This document shows, one piece after another, positions 8,665 through 17,418 of a DNA stretch of 40,812 nt (position 1 is the stretch's first letter; each line of letters starts with the position of its first letter). Under the pieces are notes generated by a model. It was not told the origin of the DNA. It worked only from the letters and a program-made list of their open reading frames with translations, and searched no databases. The position numbers were made by a program, and so were the translations under genes. Source of the DNA: Alphaproteobacteria bacterium (GTDB lineage: Bacteria; Pseudomonadota; Alphaproteobacteria; RF32; CAG-239); assembly GCA_017480745.1 (NCBI GenBank), contig JAFUSA010000017.1, forward strand, positions 80,174 through 120,985, in the 5' to 3' direction.

Positions 8665-9327
8665 TTAAGCTTCTTCATAGTCTGATACTGTTGCGTTGAA
8701 AGAAATCGCTGCGTTAGGCGTATAAAAAGAAATCCTAACCTGCATATTGCCGATAAGTTCATCTCTATCATACACGTCTACTGACACATCATAGTAAGAA
8801 CGGCTGTGGCTTTCTTCATTAGTAACCATAGGCTCAGTTCCCACATATCTTCCTGTTATACCAAACTGAAAAGAACAATAACTTGAAAATTCTTCTCCTT
8901 GTTTATTTACCGCATGAACTCGTTCACGGGTAAACTTGATAGGAACAATCACACCTGACTTGTATATATCAAGCTGGTATGTGCAGAGATAAACAACATA
9001 TTTATCACAAGCATACTTAACCTCACGATTAAGTAATTTTGCACTGCAACGTACGTTTGTCCAATCCACTTTTTCCGGAGATGAAATACAACAAGTATCA
9101 TTAAGTTCAATGATCTCGGCCAAACTTGAAACCGGATCAACATCTATGTATAACTTCTGTCCATCGCTGTATTCTATTACTGTATTGTTTCCACAAGACA
9201 CAATAGAAGATGCGTAGATCAAAGTTTCCGGTTCCATATCATCAAAACCTAAATAGGAATCTGAATAACACGAAACCAACGACATAGATGCCATAAGCGC
9301 ACAAAGTGCAGATAATAATTTCTTCAT
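8665..9327 (-). CDS. Cys-rich predicted lipoprotein of unknown function
   Basis: 220 residues with a type II signal peptide: MKKLLSALCALMASMSLVSC, with the lipidated Cys at position 20. The mature part is acidic at its start (DSYLGFDDMEPE), mostly beta-prone, and has about eight further Cys, suggesting disulphides in the periplasm. I do not recognise the family. The signal and the short acidic linker resemble small lipoproteins of Bacteroidetes (NigD-like), but that is weak. A TTGACT-like -35 and a TATACT lie upstream with short spacing. It is monocistronic between the recJ and mtaB-ftsY operons, with its own strong terminator. Confidence 0.8.
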   Translation of the reverse strand: MKKLLSALCALMASMSLVSCYSDSYLGFDDMEPETLIYASSIVSCGNNTVIEYSDGQKLYIDVDPVSSLAEIIELNDTCCISSPEKVDWTNVRCSAKLLNREVKYACDKYVVYLCTYQLDIYKSGVIVPIKFTRERVHAVNKQGEEFSSYCSFQFGITGRYVGTEPMVTNEESHSRSYYDVSVDVYDRDELIGNMQVRISFYTPNAAISFNATVSDYEEA

Positions 9328-9390
9328 AGTCTCTATAATTTTAATGTTTATCAGTTATATAGTATACTGTTTTTACATAAAAGTCAAGAA

Positions 9391-10308
9391 TTATTTTTCA
9401 AAACCAAGCAAATTTAACGCATAATCGTGAGCATTAAAAACATCTAAATCTTCAATTTGTTCGCCCACACCGATAAAATATATCGGTAATTTGGCGGATT
9501 GCGCAATCGCAACCAGAACACCACCTTTCGAGGAACCGTCCAATTTTGTAACAATCAAGCCGTTTACACCTATAATCTCACTAAAAGTTTCCACCTGAGA
9601 CACTGCATTTTGACCGGTAGTAGCATCTAAGGTCAATAAAACTTTATGTGGCGCCTGTGGCATTATTTTTTGAATAACGCGCACAATTTTTTTTAACTCA
9701 TCCATCAGTCCGCTTTTGTTTTGCAAACGACCGGCAGTATCAATAAACACCACGTCATCACCGTTTTTAATTGCTGCATTTAACCCGTCATAACACAACC
9801 CTGCACTATCACAACCATCTGCTCCGGAAAAAATACGAATATCTAACCGTTGAGCCCATACTTTAAGTTGTTCAACTGCCGCCGCACGAAATGTATCACC
9901 GGCAATAAATGAAACCTGCTTACCCTGCTCTTTTAACTTTGATGCTAATTTACCAATAGTAGTTGTCTTGCCGGCTCCATTAACTCCAACCATTAAAATA
10001 ACAGCCGGTTTTTCATTTGCTTTAAGTGTAAATTCTTGTTCGCACGGGCGTAAAATATCCTCTATATCGGCTGCCAGCAAGCGGCGAACTTCTACGTCGG
10101 AGATTTCTTTATCCTGTTTTTTTGCAGCAAAGCTTTGCATAATTTTATTGGTGGCGGAAACTCCTAAATCGGCAGTCAATAAGAGTTCTTCCAATTCTTC
10201 CAAAGTAGATAAGTCAAGTTTTCGCTTGTTAAAAATATCACTTATCCCCTCGCTGATTTTTGCCGAAGATTTTTTTAAGCCGAAGCCCAATTTTTCCCAA
10301 AAACTCAT
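9391..10308 (-). CDS. ftsY: Signal recognition particle receptor FtsY
   Basis: A 305-residue SRP GTPase that receives ribosome-nascent-chain-SRP complexes at the inner membrane. Short N region and helical N domain (about 1-95), then the NG GTPase: GVNGAGKTT (108-116), DTFRAAAVEQL in the insertion box, DTAGR (190-194), TKLDG and a C-terminal GVGEQIEDL. It lacks the long acidic A domain of E. coli FtsY, as usual for Alphaproteobacteria. Its ATG overlaps the mtaB stop by 4 bp, so the pair is coupled. Confidence 0.96.
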   Translation of the reverse strand: MSFWEKLGFGLKKSSAKISEGISDIFNKRKLDLSTLEELEELLLTADLGVSATNKIMQSFAAKKQDKEISDVEVRRLLAADIEDILRPCEQEFTLKANEKPAVILMVGVNGAGKTTTIGKLASKLKEQGKQVSFIAGDTFRAAAVEQLKVWAQRLDIRIFSGADGCDSAGLCYDGLNAAIKNGDDVVFIDTAGRLQNKSGLMDELKKIVRVIQKIMPQAPHKVLLTLDATTGQNAVSQVETFSEIIGVNGLIVTKLDGSSKGGVLVAIAQSAKLPIYFIGVGEQIEDLDVFNAHDYALNLLGFEK

Positions 10309-11342
10309 ATTTCCTCACTTAATTTTCGTAATATTGCCGCCCGACGACGCCTTTCCTCCATAGGCAGTTGCGGCCATTTTGCAGCCGGAGTGCCGGAACG
10401 CTCGGAATATGGAAAAACGTGCAATTTATTCAATCCGGCTTCGGCAACCAATTTACAGGTATTGTTAAAATTATCTTCACTTTCAGTTGGAAATCCGCAT
10501 ATAAAATCAGCACCAAAGCGCGCTTGCGGTTTTGCATCACGAATTTTCCGACAAAGTTCAATAACATTTTCACGACTATGGCGACGCCCCATTTTGCGCA
10601 AAACTTCATTATCTCCCGATTGAATTGATAAATGAAAATACGGAGATATATTATTGTATTTACGTAACAAATAAATAAATTTATCATCAACAGCCGCCGG
10701 ATCAAGCGAGCCAAAATTTAGCTCCGGCAACTGCGGTATTTGCTCTAATATATACTCAACCAAATCAGAAAACGACGGTTCATACGAACAAATATCAACA
10801 CCGGTTAAGCAAATTTCATTAAACCCTGCATTTACCAATTCTTTTATTTGCCTAACCACTAATTCTTTGGGAGTCGAACGATTTTTTCCGCGCGCGTATG
10901 GTATAATGCAATACGTGCAACGATGATTACACCCCTGCTGAATTTGCACAAAAGCTTTTTGCCGTCCCTCAAAACCGGTAATTATATAATTTCCGCAATC
11001 TTCATCGGCAAAAATGTCGCTAACTTGTTGCTTGTCTGCAAAAATTTTCGCCACATATTTTTCAATTTCTCTTTTTTCTTTATTACCTAACACCAAGGTA
11101 ACTTCCGGCATTTGCACCAATTTTGAAGCATTAATCTGTGCCGAACAACCAGTAACTATTATATCAGCCGAAGGATTTTCACGTTTGAGCTTACGAATTG
11201 TCTGCCTACACTGACGTTCTGCCTCGCCGGTTACAGCGCAGGTATTAACCACTATAAGGTTATCATACCCTTTTAATTTTTCTTTTATAACTTCGGATTC
11301 ATAAGCATTAATGCGACATCCGAATGTAACCACTTCTGCCAT
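10305..11342 (-). CDS. mtaB: tRNA threonylcarbamoyladenosine methylthiotransferase MtaB
   Basis: A 345-residue radical-SAM enzyme that converts t6A37 of tRNAs reading ANN codons to ms2t6A. The N-terminal methylthiotransferase domain has cluster Cys C9, C35 and C66. The radical-SAM motif is C138-x3-C142-x2-C145 (CNHRCTYC). The protein ends at about the end of the radical-SAM barrel (RRAAILRKLSEEI). It lacks most of the roughly 60-residue TRAM-like tail seen in many homologues, yet the reading frame is clean into the 4-bp overlap with ftsY. Whether the short form is normal for this lineage cannot be seen here. Confidence 0.93.
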   Translation of the reverse strand: MAEVVTFGCRINAYESEVIKEKLKGYDNLIVVNTCAVTGEAERQCRQTIRKLKRENPSADIIVTGCSAQINASKLVQMPEVTLVLGNKEKREIEKYVAKIFADKQQVSDIFADEDCGNYIITGFEGRQKAFVQIQQGCNHRCTYCIIPYARGKNRSTPKELVVRQIKELVNAGFNEICLTGVDICSYEPSFSDLVEYILEQIPQLPELNFGSLDPAAVDDKFIYLLRKYNNISPYFHLSIQSGDNEVLRKMGRRHSRENVIELCRKIRDAKPQARFGADFICGFPTESEDNFNNTCKLVAEAGLNKLHVFPYSERSGTPAAKWPQLPMEERRRRAAILRKLSEEI

Positions 11343-11434
11343 TTTTTACCTTTCTGTCGGCAATATAAACGGTTATTTACAATATTGCAAGCATTTAATA
11401 AATGATTTGTGTATGCACATTTTTTGTTTTTTTG

Positions 11435-11463
11435 TTGCCGAATAAAATAATTTGCGCTACAAT
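11435..11463 (+). promoter_or_regulatory. Predicted promoter of htpX
   Basis: TTGCCG (11435-11440), 17-bp spacer, TACAAT (11458-11463), 33 bp before the htpX start. Confidence 0.5.
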
Positions 11464-11496
11464 AACCCCGATTATGAACTGATAGCGAGGTAAAAT

Positions 11497-12339
11497 ATGC
11501 AGAAAACCTTAATTTTTATGGCAGCTTTGGTTTTGCTTTTTATGTATTTAGGAAATCTAATCGGTGGAGCAAGCGGCGCCAAATTTGCACTGATAATTGC
11601 TTGTGTTACCAATTTTATAAGTTATTTTTTCAGTGATAAAATAGTTTTGAAGCATTATAACGCCACAGAAGTAACCATGAAAACATCACCTCAACTATAC
11701 CAAATTGTTAAACGTTTGGCTGACAAGGCTTTTTTACCAATGCCCAAGGTTTATATTATTCCGGAACGTGCTCCAAACGCTTTTGCTACCGGACGAAATC
11801 CGGAACATGCAGCCGTAGCCGCAACTCAGGGTTTATTGGATTTGATGACCCCGCAAGAAGTTGAAGGAGTTTTAGCACATGAAATGAGCCATATTAAAAA
11901 CCACGATATTTTAATAAGCTCGGTTGCTGCCGTATTTGCCGGAGCCATTGCTACTTTGGTAAACTATGCGCAAACTCGACTCAGACAATCATCTTCCGGT
12001 GGCAAAAAGGCCGTGGCAAGCGGTTTGGCAATTGTGTTAATGCCGCTGGCCGCCATGATTATACGTATGGCTATTTCCAGAACACGTGAATTTGAAGCCG
12101 ATGCCGGATCAGCCGAACTTACAGGACATCCGGAATGGTTAATTTCCGCCCTGAGTAAATTGGAAGATTTTTCCAAAAACTGGCAGCTGAAAAACGCCAC
12201 TTCGCAAACAGCACACATGTTCATAATAAATCCTCTCAGCAACATCAGCGGCACCGTAGCGAATTTATTCAGCACGCATCCTAACACACAAAAACGCATT
12301 GCTCGTTTACAGGAAATTAAATCCTCACGCGGATATTAA
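11497..12339 (+). CDS. htpX: Membrane zinc metalloprotease HtpX
   Basis: A 280-residue M48-family inner-membrane protease for quality control of membrane proteins. Two N-terminal membrane segments (about 5-25 and 30-48) precede the catalytic zone. The zinc motif is H128-E129-x-x-H132 (AHEMSH), and the third ligand is the Glu in REFEADAGSAEL (about 200). Two further hydrophobic stretches (about 138-158 and 174-192) complete the usual topology. A GAGG ribosome site precedes the ATG. It is single, with its own promoter. Confidence 0.95.
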   Translation: MQKTLIFMAALVLLFMYLGNLIGGASGAKFALIIACVTNFISYFFSDKIVLKHYNATEVTMKTSPQLYQIVKRLADKAFLPMPKVYIIPERAPNAFATGRNPEHAAVAATQGLLDLMTPQEVEGVLAHEMSHIKNHDILISSVAAVFAGAIATLVNYAQTRLRQSSSGGKKAVASGLAIVLMPLAAMIIRMAISRTREFEADAGSAELTGHPEWLISALSKLEDFSKNWQLKNATSQTAHMFIINPLSNISGTVANLFSTHPNTQKRIARLQEIKSSRGY

Positions 12340-12363
12340 ACAGCAATTTTTAGCATTTTTTGT

Positions 12364-12391
12364 TTGACATTTTACTTTTTTATGATATGAT
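12364..12391 (+). promoter_or_regulatory. Extended -10 promoter of pilin 2 leader
   Basis: TTGACA (12364-12369), 16-bp spacer ending TTTATGA, then TATGAT (12386-12391); the TGA before the hexamer makes an extended -10. The other four leader promoters have the same spacing and the same T-rich spacer ending in ATGN. Confidence 0.75.
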
Positions 12392-12397
12392 AGAAGC

Positions 12398-12636
12398 AGA
12401 ACTTCGGTTCGAGAGCCTTCATAAGCTCTTAACAGTTTCGGTACAACTTGCTGTATCGGTATGAAGTATATGATTTATCTCCGATTTGGTTGGGGAGCGC
12501 TTTGCGGATGTTCAAGAATTTTTATTCTAAAGGTAAGGCGGATCATTGAAACTGTTATGATTTATGAACTCTCCCGACCGCTGTTTGGCGGTCAAATTTT
12601 TTAATGTGTTAACCTCTAATTTTAGGAGATAAAATT
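12398..12636 (+). ncRNA. Class B structured leader RNA of pilin 2
   Basis: About 239 nt from the predicted start site to the pilin ATG. In order: GAAC-TTCG-GTTC tetraloop hairpin; GAGAGC/GCTCTT hairpin; CTCC...GGGGAG hairpin (around 12479-12497); CGC-TTT-GCG; AGAAT/ATTCT; ATCAT/ATGAT; then CTCTCCCGACCGC running into the terminator-like hairpin. The copy at 21488-21718 keeps the order and changes both sides of several stems (CGC/GCG to CCG/CGG; AGAAT/ATTCT to GGGC/GCTT). The arm GGTTGGGGAG can also pair with CTCTCCCGACC just before the terminator. I recognise no known riboswitch; attenuation is inferred. Confidence 0.65.
12576..12602 (+). terminator. Terminator-like hairpin inside the pilin 2 leader
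   Basis: GACCGC (12576-12581), loop TGTTTG, GCGGTC, then AAATTTTTT, ending about 35 bp before the pilin ATG. A terminator placed before its own gene suggests attenuation. Confidence 0.7.
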
Positions 12637-13368
12637 ATGAAAAACTTAAATGTAAATAATCAAAATGGTCGTTCGATGATTGAGATGTTGGGTGTGTTAG
12701 CTATCATTGGCGTTTTGTCCGTAGGCGGAATCGCTGGTTATTCCAAGGCGATGCAAAAATATCGTATCAATAAAACAATAGAGCAAATTACGCTTATTGC
12801 CGGCAATATCCGAACATTTTTTGCTCCACAAAAGAATTATACCGATGCCTATTGCTCCGGTAGTTCTTGTGACGAAAATGGGTGTTATGGACGTAGTGTA
12901 AGAGGATTTGGTAACAATGGATGTCCTATATTTAGAAAAGCTAAAATATTTCCAGATGAAATGCTTACATTAAGTAATGATAGCCAGAAAATTATGGCTA
13001 TTACAAACCCTTTTGGATATCATAGCAGTGTAGTTAGCAGAAACAAATCTATAAAAAATGATCATCGGGCATTTTCTGTTCAATATGCTGTAGCTGATAA
13101 TGTAGAAGCATGTATAGAATTAATGACGCATGACTGGTCTGTAGCAGATGTTAATGCTATTGTTTTACACAATGGTATTAAAGGGGTATACTTTAAAACA
13201 CCTATTGCTATTGATCTAGCAACAGAAAAATGCTCTACTGTTATTGAAACAACTTCTGAGTCATTAGTAACACAAGGATATCCTGCTATACTATTATATT
13301 TCGATATAGATTTAAGTGGCGATTGGTGGAATCCAAAAGCTGAAAGTCAATATGATTGGGAAAATTGA
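12637..13368 (+). CDS. Type IV pilin-like protein (pilin 2)
   Basis: 243 residues. A short prepilin leader (MKNLNVNNQNG) ends at the predicted prepilin-peptidase site G11|R12, with Glu at +5 (RSMIE) and the hydrophobic helix MLGVLAIIGVLSVGGIAGY. Arg rather than Phe or Met at +1 is shared by the whole set. The body has CSGSSCDENGCYG and the conserved pair Cys in VEACIELMTHDW and ATEKC, probably the C-terminal disulphide. Its body is closest to the pilin at 20615-21487, which also has a class B leader. AGGAG precedes the ATG. No assembly genes are nearby, so pilin versus pseudopilin is open. Confidence 0.88.
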   Translation: MKNLNVNNQNGRSMIEMLGVLAIIGVLSVGGIAGYSKAMQKYRINKTIEQITLIAGNIRTFFAPQKNYTDAYCSGSSCDENGCYGRSVRGFGNNGCPIFRKAKIFPDEMLTLSNDSQKIMAITNPFGYHSSVVSRNKSIKNDHRAFSVQYAVADNVEACIELMTHDWSVADVNAIVLHNGIKGVYFKTPIAIDLATEKCSTVIETTSESLVTQGYPAILLYFDIDLSGDWWNPKAESQYDWEN

Positions 13369-13405
13369 ATTTCTTATTAAAAAGCAAAATATCAATATTT
13401 TCTAC

Positions 13406-14302
13406 TTATACCTTGAAATTCAGGCCCCAATCGCTATAACGTGCGGGGTCTTCCTGCCAATTTTCACGCACTTTAACATACAAAAACAGATGTATGCGCT
13501 CTTCCAACAGTTCTTCCAACTCTTCACGTGCGCTTTGTCCGATTTTCTTTATCATTGTGCCACCATGTCCCAAAACAATGGTTTTCTGCCCCTCTCGCGC
13601 CACATAAATAGTCATTTCAGCGCGAATTGAACCATCTTCCTTATGTTCCCACAATTCAGGCTCAACCGTTAGAGCATACGGTAACTCTTGACGTAAATTT
13701 AAAAACAGCTTTTCGCGCACAACCTCTGCTGCCAACAAGCGTAACGGCATATCCGACATTTGCTCTTCCGGATAATACCACGGGCTTTCCGGTAAATTAT
13801 CCGCCAAATACTGATAAAAATCGGTAATATGATCTCCTGATTGTGCCGAAAACATAAACACTGCATCAAAGGTAAACAGATTTTCAAACTCTTCTTTTAG
13901 GGCTTGCAAATCTTCCGGCTCCATCAAATCAATTTTGTTAAACGCTAAAACTGCATGTGCATCGCGCTTTATTAATTCATCAATAATTGCCGATGTTTCT
14001 TCATTCATTCCACGTTTGGCATCAACAACCAAAACATTAATATCTGCATCGCCGGCGCCATTCCATGCCGAAGCAACCATAGCACGATCTAACCGCCGTT
14101 TAGGAACAAAAATCCCCGGTGTATCTAAAAAAATTATTTGCGTGTTATCATAAATTCCAATGCCTTTAACAGTGGTGCGCGTTGTTTGCGCTTTGGGCGA
14201 AACAATAGAAACCTTTGAACCGACAAAATTATTCGTAATCGTCGATTTTCCGGCGTTTGGCGCACCAATTAAAGCTACAAATCCGCAACGGGTTGCTGAC
14301 AT
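13406..14302 (-). CDS. era: GTPase Era
   Basis: A 298-residue GTPase that binds 16S rRNA and helps mature the small ribosomal subunit. GAPNAGKST (13-21), DTPG (60-63) and NKID (122-125) form the G domain. The C-terminal KH domain has the RNA-binding loop in VLGHGGTMIKKIG. It follows rnc with no gap, in the common lepB-rnc-era order. It is convergent with pilin 2, with 37 bp between them. Confidence 0.97.
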   Translation of the reverse strand: MSATRCGFVALIGAPNAGKSTITNNFVGSKVSIVSPKAQTTRTTVKGIGIYDNTQIIFLDTPGIFVPKRRLDRAMVASAWNGAGDADINVLVVDAKRGMNEETSAIIDELIKRDAHAVLAFNKIDLMEPEDLQALKEEFENLFTFDAVFMFSAQSGDHITDFYQYLADNLPESPWYYPEEQMSDMPLRLLAAEVVREKLFLNLRQELPYALTVEPELWEHKEDGSIRAEMTIYVAREGQKTIVLGHGGTMIKKIGQSAREELEELLEERIHLFLYVKVRENWQEDPARYSDWGLNFKV

Positions 14303-15052
14303 TTATTCCGTCATTCCTTCTGTTTTTGTTTCTGCATTATCAGATTTATTTTCCGTCTGAGCATCGGCGGCAGCTTTGGCCTCTTCTTCTGCTTGCTGTT
14401 GACGTATTTTGATTTTAGTCAACAAATCAGCGGCTGCATTTTGCTCGGCTAATTTTTTACTGCGACCTCTACCGATGGAAAACAGGTTTTTATCAAAATT
14501 AACCCTAACCGTGAACAGCGGTTCGTGTTCTGTTCCTTCTTTTGATATAACCTTATATGTCGGCGATGGTTGTTTCAAAATATGGAAAGTCTCTTGCAAC
14601 AAGGACTTAGCGTCTTTTTGCGAACTGCTTTCTTTTTCAATAATATCCTTCCAGTTACGTTCCACAAATTCAATGGCATTTTCAATATTGGAGTCAATAT
14701 AAATAGCGCCTATAATGGCTTCTCCCACATCGCACAAAACATTAATACCTTTTTTAGTTCCTTCGTCTTTGGCTACGATATATGGTAGAATATTCAAACG
14801 CTTTACTACTTTGGCAACGGTTTCCGCACGCACCATTTTAGTATGACGTTGAGCCAACTCGCCTTCTTTTTCTTCCGGATACATATTATAAAGTAAATGG
14901 GCTAAGGTCATTCCCAAAACACGGTCGCCCAAAAACTCCAATCGCTCATAATTTTGCTGCTCATCAGAGGTAACACTACTATGAGTTAATGCTTGTTTCA
15001 GCAATCTCGGATAGCGAAATGTATAATGCAAAATAGATTCCAAACTTTCCAT
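14303..15052 (-). CDS. rnc: Ribonuclease III
   Basis: A 249-residue double-strand-specific endoribonuclease for rRNA and mRNA processing. The signature ERLEFLGDRVLG is at 36-47, with later catalytic acids in DVGEAIIGAIYID. A double-stranded-RNA-binding domain follows (about 150-220). A low-complexity Lys/Glu/Ala tail of about 35 residues (QQQAEEEAKAAADAQTE) exceeds the usual end near 225-230. The gene sits between lepB (2 bp) and era (0 bp). Confidence 0.96.
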   Translation of the reverse strand: MESLESILHYTFRYPRLLKQALTHSSVTSDEQQNYERLEFLGDRVLGMTLAHLLYNMYPEEKEGELAQRHTKMVRAETVAKVVKRLNILPYIVAKDEGTKKGINVLCDVGEAIIGAIYIDSNIENAIEFVERNWKDIIEKESSSQKDAKSLLQETFHILKQPSPTYKVISKEGTEHEPLFTVRVNFDKNLFSIGRGRSKKLAEQNAAADLLTKIKIRQQQAEEEAKAAADAQTENKSDNAETKTEGMTE

Positions 15053-15054
15053 AA

Positions 15055-15843
15055 TTAATCAATCCTCCTAAATAAACGATTCCAACGAATAGCCGTTCCC
15101 CATGTCCACGGCTTTAATATTGAACCCTTGTCATTGTGGGAAAAGAAAATAAATTTTGCTTTTCCTACCAAATTTTCTTTTGGCACAAAACCAACACTTA
15201 TACGACTGTCATCCGAGCGGTCGCGATTATCTCCCATAACAAAAAATGCATCATCCGGCACCACAAATTCATCAGTATTATCAACAATGCGTTCATTATC
15301 GGAAAATTCCAATATATCGTGCTTTTTACCTTCCGGTAAGGTTTCAGTATATTGATGATAAAATTCCGGAATAGATACATATTCGTCAATTATATATCTG
15401 CCGTTTTCTTCCCGTTCAACCGGCTTTTCATTAATATATAGACGACCTTTTTTTACTTGCACTTTATCTCCCGGTAAACCGATTATGCGTTTTATAAAAT
15501 CCGTATGCGTGTTTTGCGGAAATTTGAATACGACAACATCACCGCGTTGAGGCGCATCATACCAAATGCGTCCATCGAACAATGGTAAACCCGCCGGAAA
15601 AGAGTAACGTGAATAACCATAGGTATATTTTGTTACAAATAAATAGTCGCCAACTCTTAAAGTCGGATACATTGAACCGGACGGAATACGGAAAGGTTCC
15701 AACCAAAAACTACGGATAATCAAGGCAATAACAACTGCCCAAAATACGGTTTTTAAGTTGTCAACAAACTCTTTTTTACCAGATGTTGGCTCCAACTGTG
15801 CCAGAGCTTCGTCTTTGCTTTTTACATTTTTCTTAGCAGACAC
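15055..15843 (-). CDS. lepB: Signal peptidase I
   Basis: A 262-residue inner-membrane protease that removes Sec and Tat signal peptides. One membrane segment (about 28-48) precedes the catalytic Ser57 in PSGSMYPTL and Lys118 in DFIKRIIGLPGD. The later box GDNRDRSDDSR is present. The N-terminal cytosolic stretch is Lys-rich. It is 2 bp from both neighbours in the operon hydrolase-lepB-rnc-era. Confidence 0.96.
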   Translation of the reverse strand: MSAKKNVKSKDEALAQLEPTSGKKEFVDNLKTVFWAVVIALIIRSFWLEPFRIPSGSMYPTLRVGDYLFVTKYTYGYSRYSFPAGLPLFDGRIWYDAPQRGDVVVFKFPQNTHTDFIKRIIGLPGDKVQVKKGRLYINEKPVEREENGRYIIDEYVSIPEFYHQYTETLPEGKKHDILEFSDNERIVDNTDEFVVPDDAFFVMGDNRDRSDDSRISVGFVPKENLVGKAKFIFFSHNDKGSILKPWTWGTAIRWNRLFRRID

Positions 15844-15845
15844 AG

Positions 15846-16613
15846 TTAATCCTCATTTTCATTCATATTATTAATATCATCATCAACGTAATCATCTTCC
15901 TCTTCCTGATCCATAAGCGAAGATGTGTTAATTATGGATTTTGTCGGAGTAGCTTTTTTCACTATCGGGGTGCGGCGATGCAAAACATTAAGCACATATT
16001 GCCCCGTAACTTTGTATAAATCTTTCAGATGACCGTTATACATGTGATCCCCGTCATCAATCAGCGCAAAATCAACTTCAATATTGCGTTGTTGATTGAG
16101 ATGACGCGCCAAGTTAGCCGATGACATCGGTGGCACAATTTTATCCTGTCCCCCTTGAATAATCAGGCCGGAAGTAGGACACGGCGCCAAAAACGAAAAA
16201 TCTTTTTCGTTTGCCGGAGGTGTAACCGCAATAAAATTACTTATATCCGGACGTCGCATTAAAAGTTGCATTCCGATCCACGCCCCGAAAGAATATCCGG
16301 CAACCCAACATTGTTTGGATTCTCTGTTTATGGATTGCAACCAATCAAGAGCCAAAATCGAATCTGAAAGTTCGCCTATTCCGTTATCAAACTGCCCTTG
16401 CGAACGTCCCACACCGCGAAAATTAAATCGTAAGACTGAAAATCCCAAATCTTGAAAACAAGTAAATAAACTATACACAACTTTATTATTCATCGTGCCG
16501 CCGAATAAAGGATCCGGATGCAAAACCAACGCCACAGGCGCATTAGGGCGAGGGCTCTGGTAATATCTGCCTTCCAAACGTCCGGCATGACCATTAAACA
16601 TAACTTCTACCAT
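15846..16613 (-). CDS. Alpha/beta-hydrolase fold protein
   Basis: 255 residues. The hydrolase core has the oxyanion region LHPDPLFGGTMNNK, the segment LRFNFRGVGRSQG, nucleophile Ser108 in GYSFGAW, an acid in GGQDKIVPP and His in DDGDHMYNG. This pattern (HPHP-like motif plus RGVGxS) fits the small dienelactone-hydrolase-like family common in Alphaproteobacteria; the substrate is unknown. A disordered acidic tail (DQEEEDDYVDDDINN) ends the protein. It is first in the lepB-rnc-era operon and divergent from cysE across an AT-rich gap of 94 bp that must hold both promoters. Confidence 0.88.
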   Translation of the reverse strand: MVEVMFNGHAGRLEGRYYQSPRPNAPVALVLHPDPLFGGTMNNKVVYSLFTCFQDLGFSVLRFNFRGVGRSQGQFDNGIGELSDSILALDWLQSINRESKQCWVAGYSFGAWIGMQLLMRRPDISNFIAVTPPANEKDFSFLAPCPTSGLIIQGGQDKIVPPMSSANLARHLNQQRNIEVDFALIDDGDHMYNGHLKDLYKVTGQYVLNVLHRRTPIVKKATPTKSIINTSSLMDQEEEDDYVDDDINNMNENED

Positions 16614-16707
16614 TTTTTTCTACACTTATTTTTAATATATTTATAATATCTATATATATATAACCCTTAAATGAAAAATTTATTAACGACTCGGGAGTAT
16701 AGCAGTA

Positions 16708-17328
16708 ATGTTTTCAAATTACAAGATAATTTTACAAGACATTCAAGCAATTTTAGATCGAGATCCGGCCACTACAAGCAAAACGGAAGCCATTCTTTGT
16801 TCTGCCGGACTGCACGCCATTATAATCTATCGTTTAAGTCATTATCTGTGGCGGCATAATTTTCATTTGAGTGCGCGAATTATATCACAAGTGGCTCGTT
16901 TTTTAACCGGAATTGAGATTCATCCGGGCGCCCGAATCGGCTTCGGTTTTATGATAGATCATGGTATGGGAGTGGTTATTGGTGAAACAACCGAAATCGG
17001 CGACAACGTTACTCTGTATCATGATGTAACTTTGGGCGGACGCAAGTTGTATGATGAAAACGGCAAAAAATTAGCCAAACGACATCCGACAATCGGGGAT
17101 AATGTGGTTATAGGGTCCGGTGCACAGATTTTGGGACCGATAACTTTGGGTAACAATGTAAAGGTTGGCTCTAACGCCATTGTAATAGAGGATATTCCGG
17201 CTAATTGCACGGTGGTGAATAATCCGGCGTATATTATCAAAAAATCAACTTCCGACGGAGCGATTTTCTGTGCTTACGGAATTGAGCCTGAAAATCAAAA
17301 TAAGCCACATAAAACAAAGAAAAAATAA
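16708..17328 (+). CDS. cysE: Serine O-acetyltransferase
   Basis: 206 residues, catalysing acetyl transfer from acetyl-CoA to serine, the first step of cysteine synthesis. A helical N-terminus precedes the left-handed beta-helix of hexapeptide repeats (about 68-185). Catalytic and substrate residues are visible in [20 protein letters not shown] and [10 protein letters not shown]. The N-terminal domain is shorter than in E. coli CysE, as in many anaerobes. A basic tail (KPHKTKKK) ends it. GGGAG precedes the ATG. Confidence 0.94.
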   Translation: MFSNYKIILQDIQAILDRDPATTSKTEAILCSAGLHAIIIYRLSHYLWRHNFHLSARIISQVARFLTGIEIHPGARIGFGFMIDHGMGVVIGETTEIGDNVTLYHDVTLGGRKLYDENGKKLAKRHPTIGDNVVIGSGAQILGPITLGNNVKVGSNAIVIEDIPANCTVVNNPAYIIKKSTSDGAIFCAYGIEPENQNKPHKTKKK

Positions 17329-17342
17329 TAATTTCGAATTTG

Positions 17343-17364
17343 TCGGCGCTTGTGAGGGCGCCGG
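17343..17364. terminator. GC-rich hairpin between cysE and pilin 3
   Basis: CGGCGC (17344-17349) pairs with GCGCCG (17358-17363). Neither strand has a clean T-run, so termination is uncertain. The hairpin matches the one at 20571-20592 beyond pilin 4 and resembles the one at 26540 beyond pilin 5. Confidence 0.5.
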
Positions 17365-17418
17365 CAGATTTGCTGTAAATTATTTCAAAATGCGATTGAT
17401 TTTACCTAAAAGCAATGC

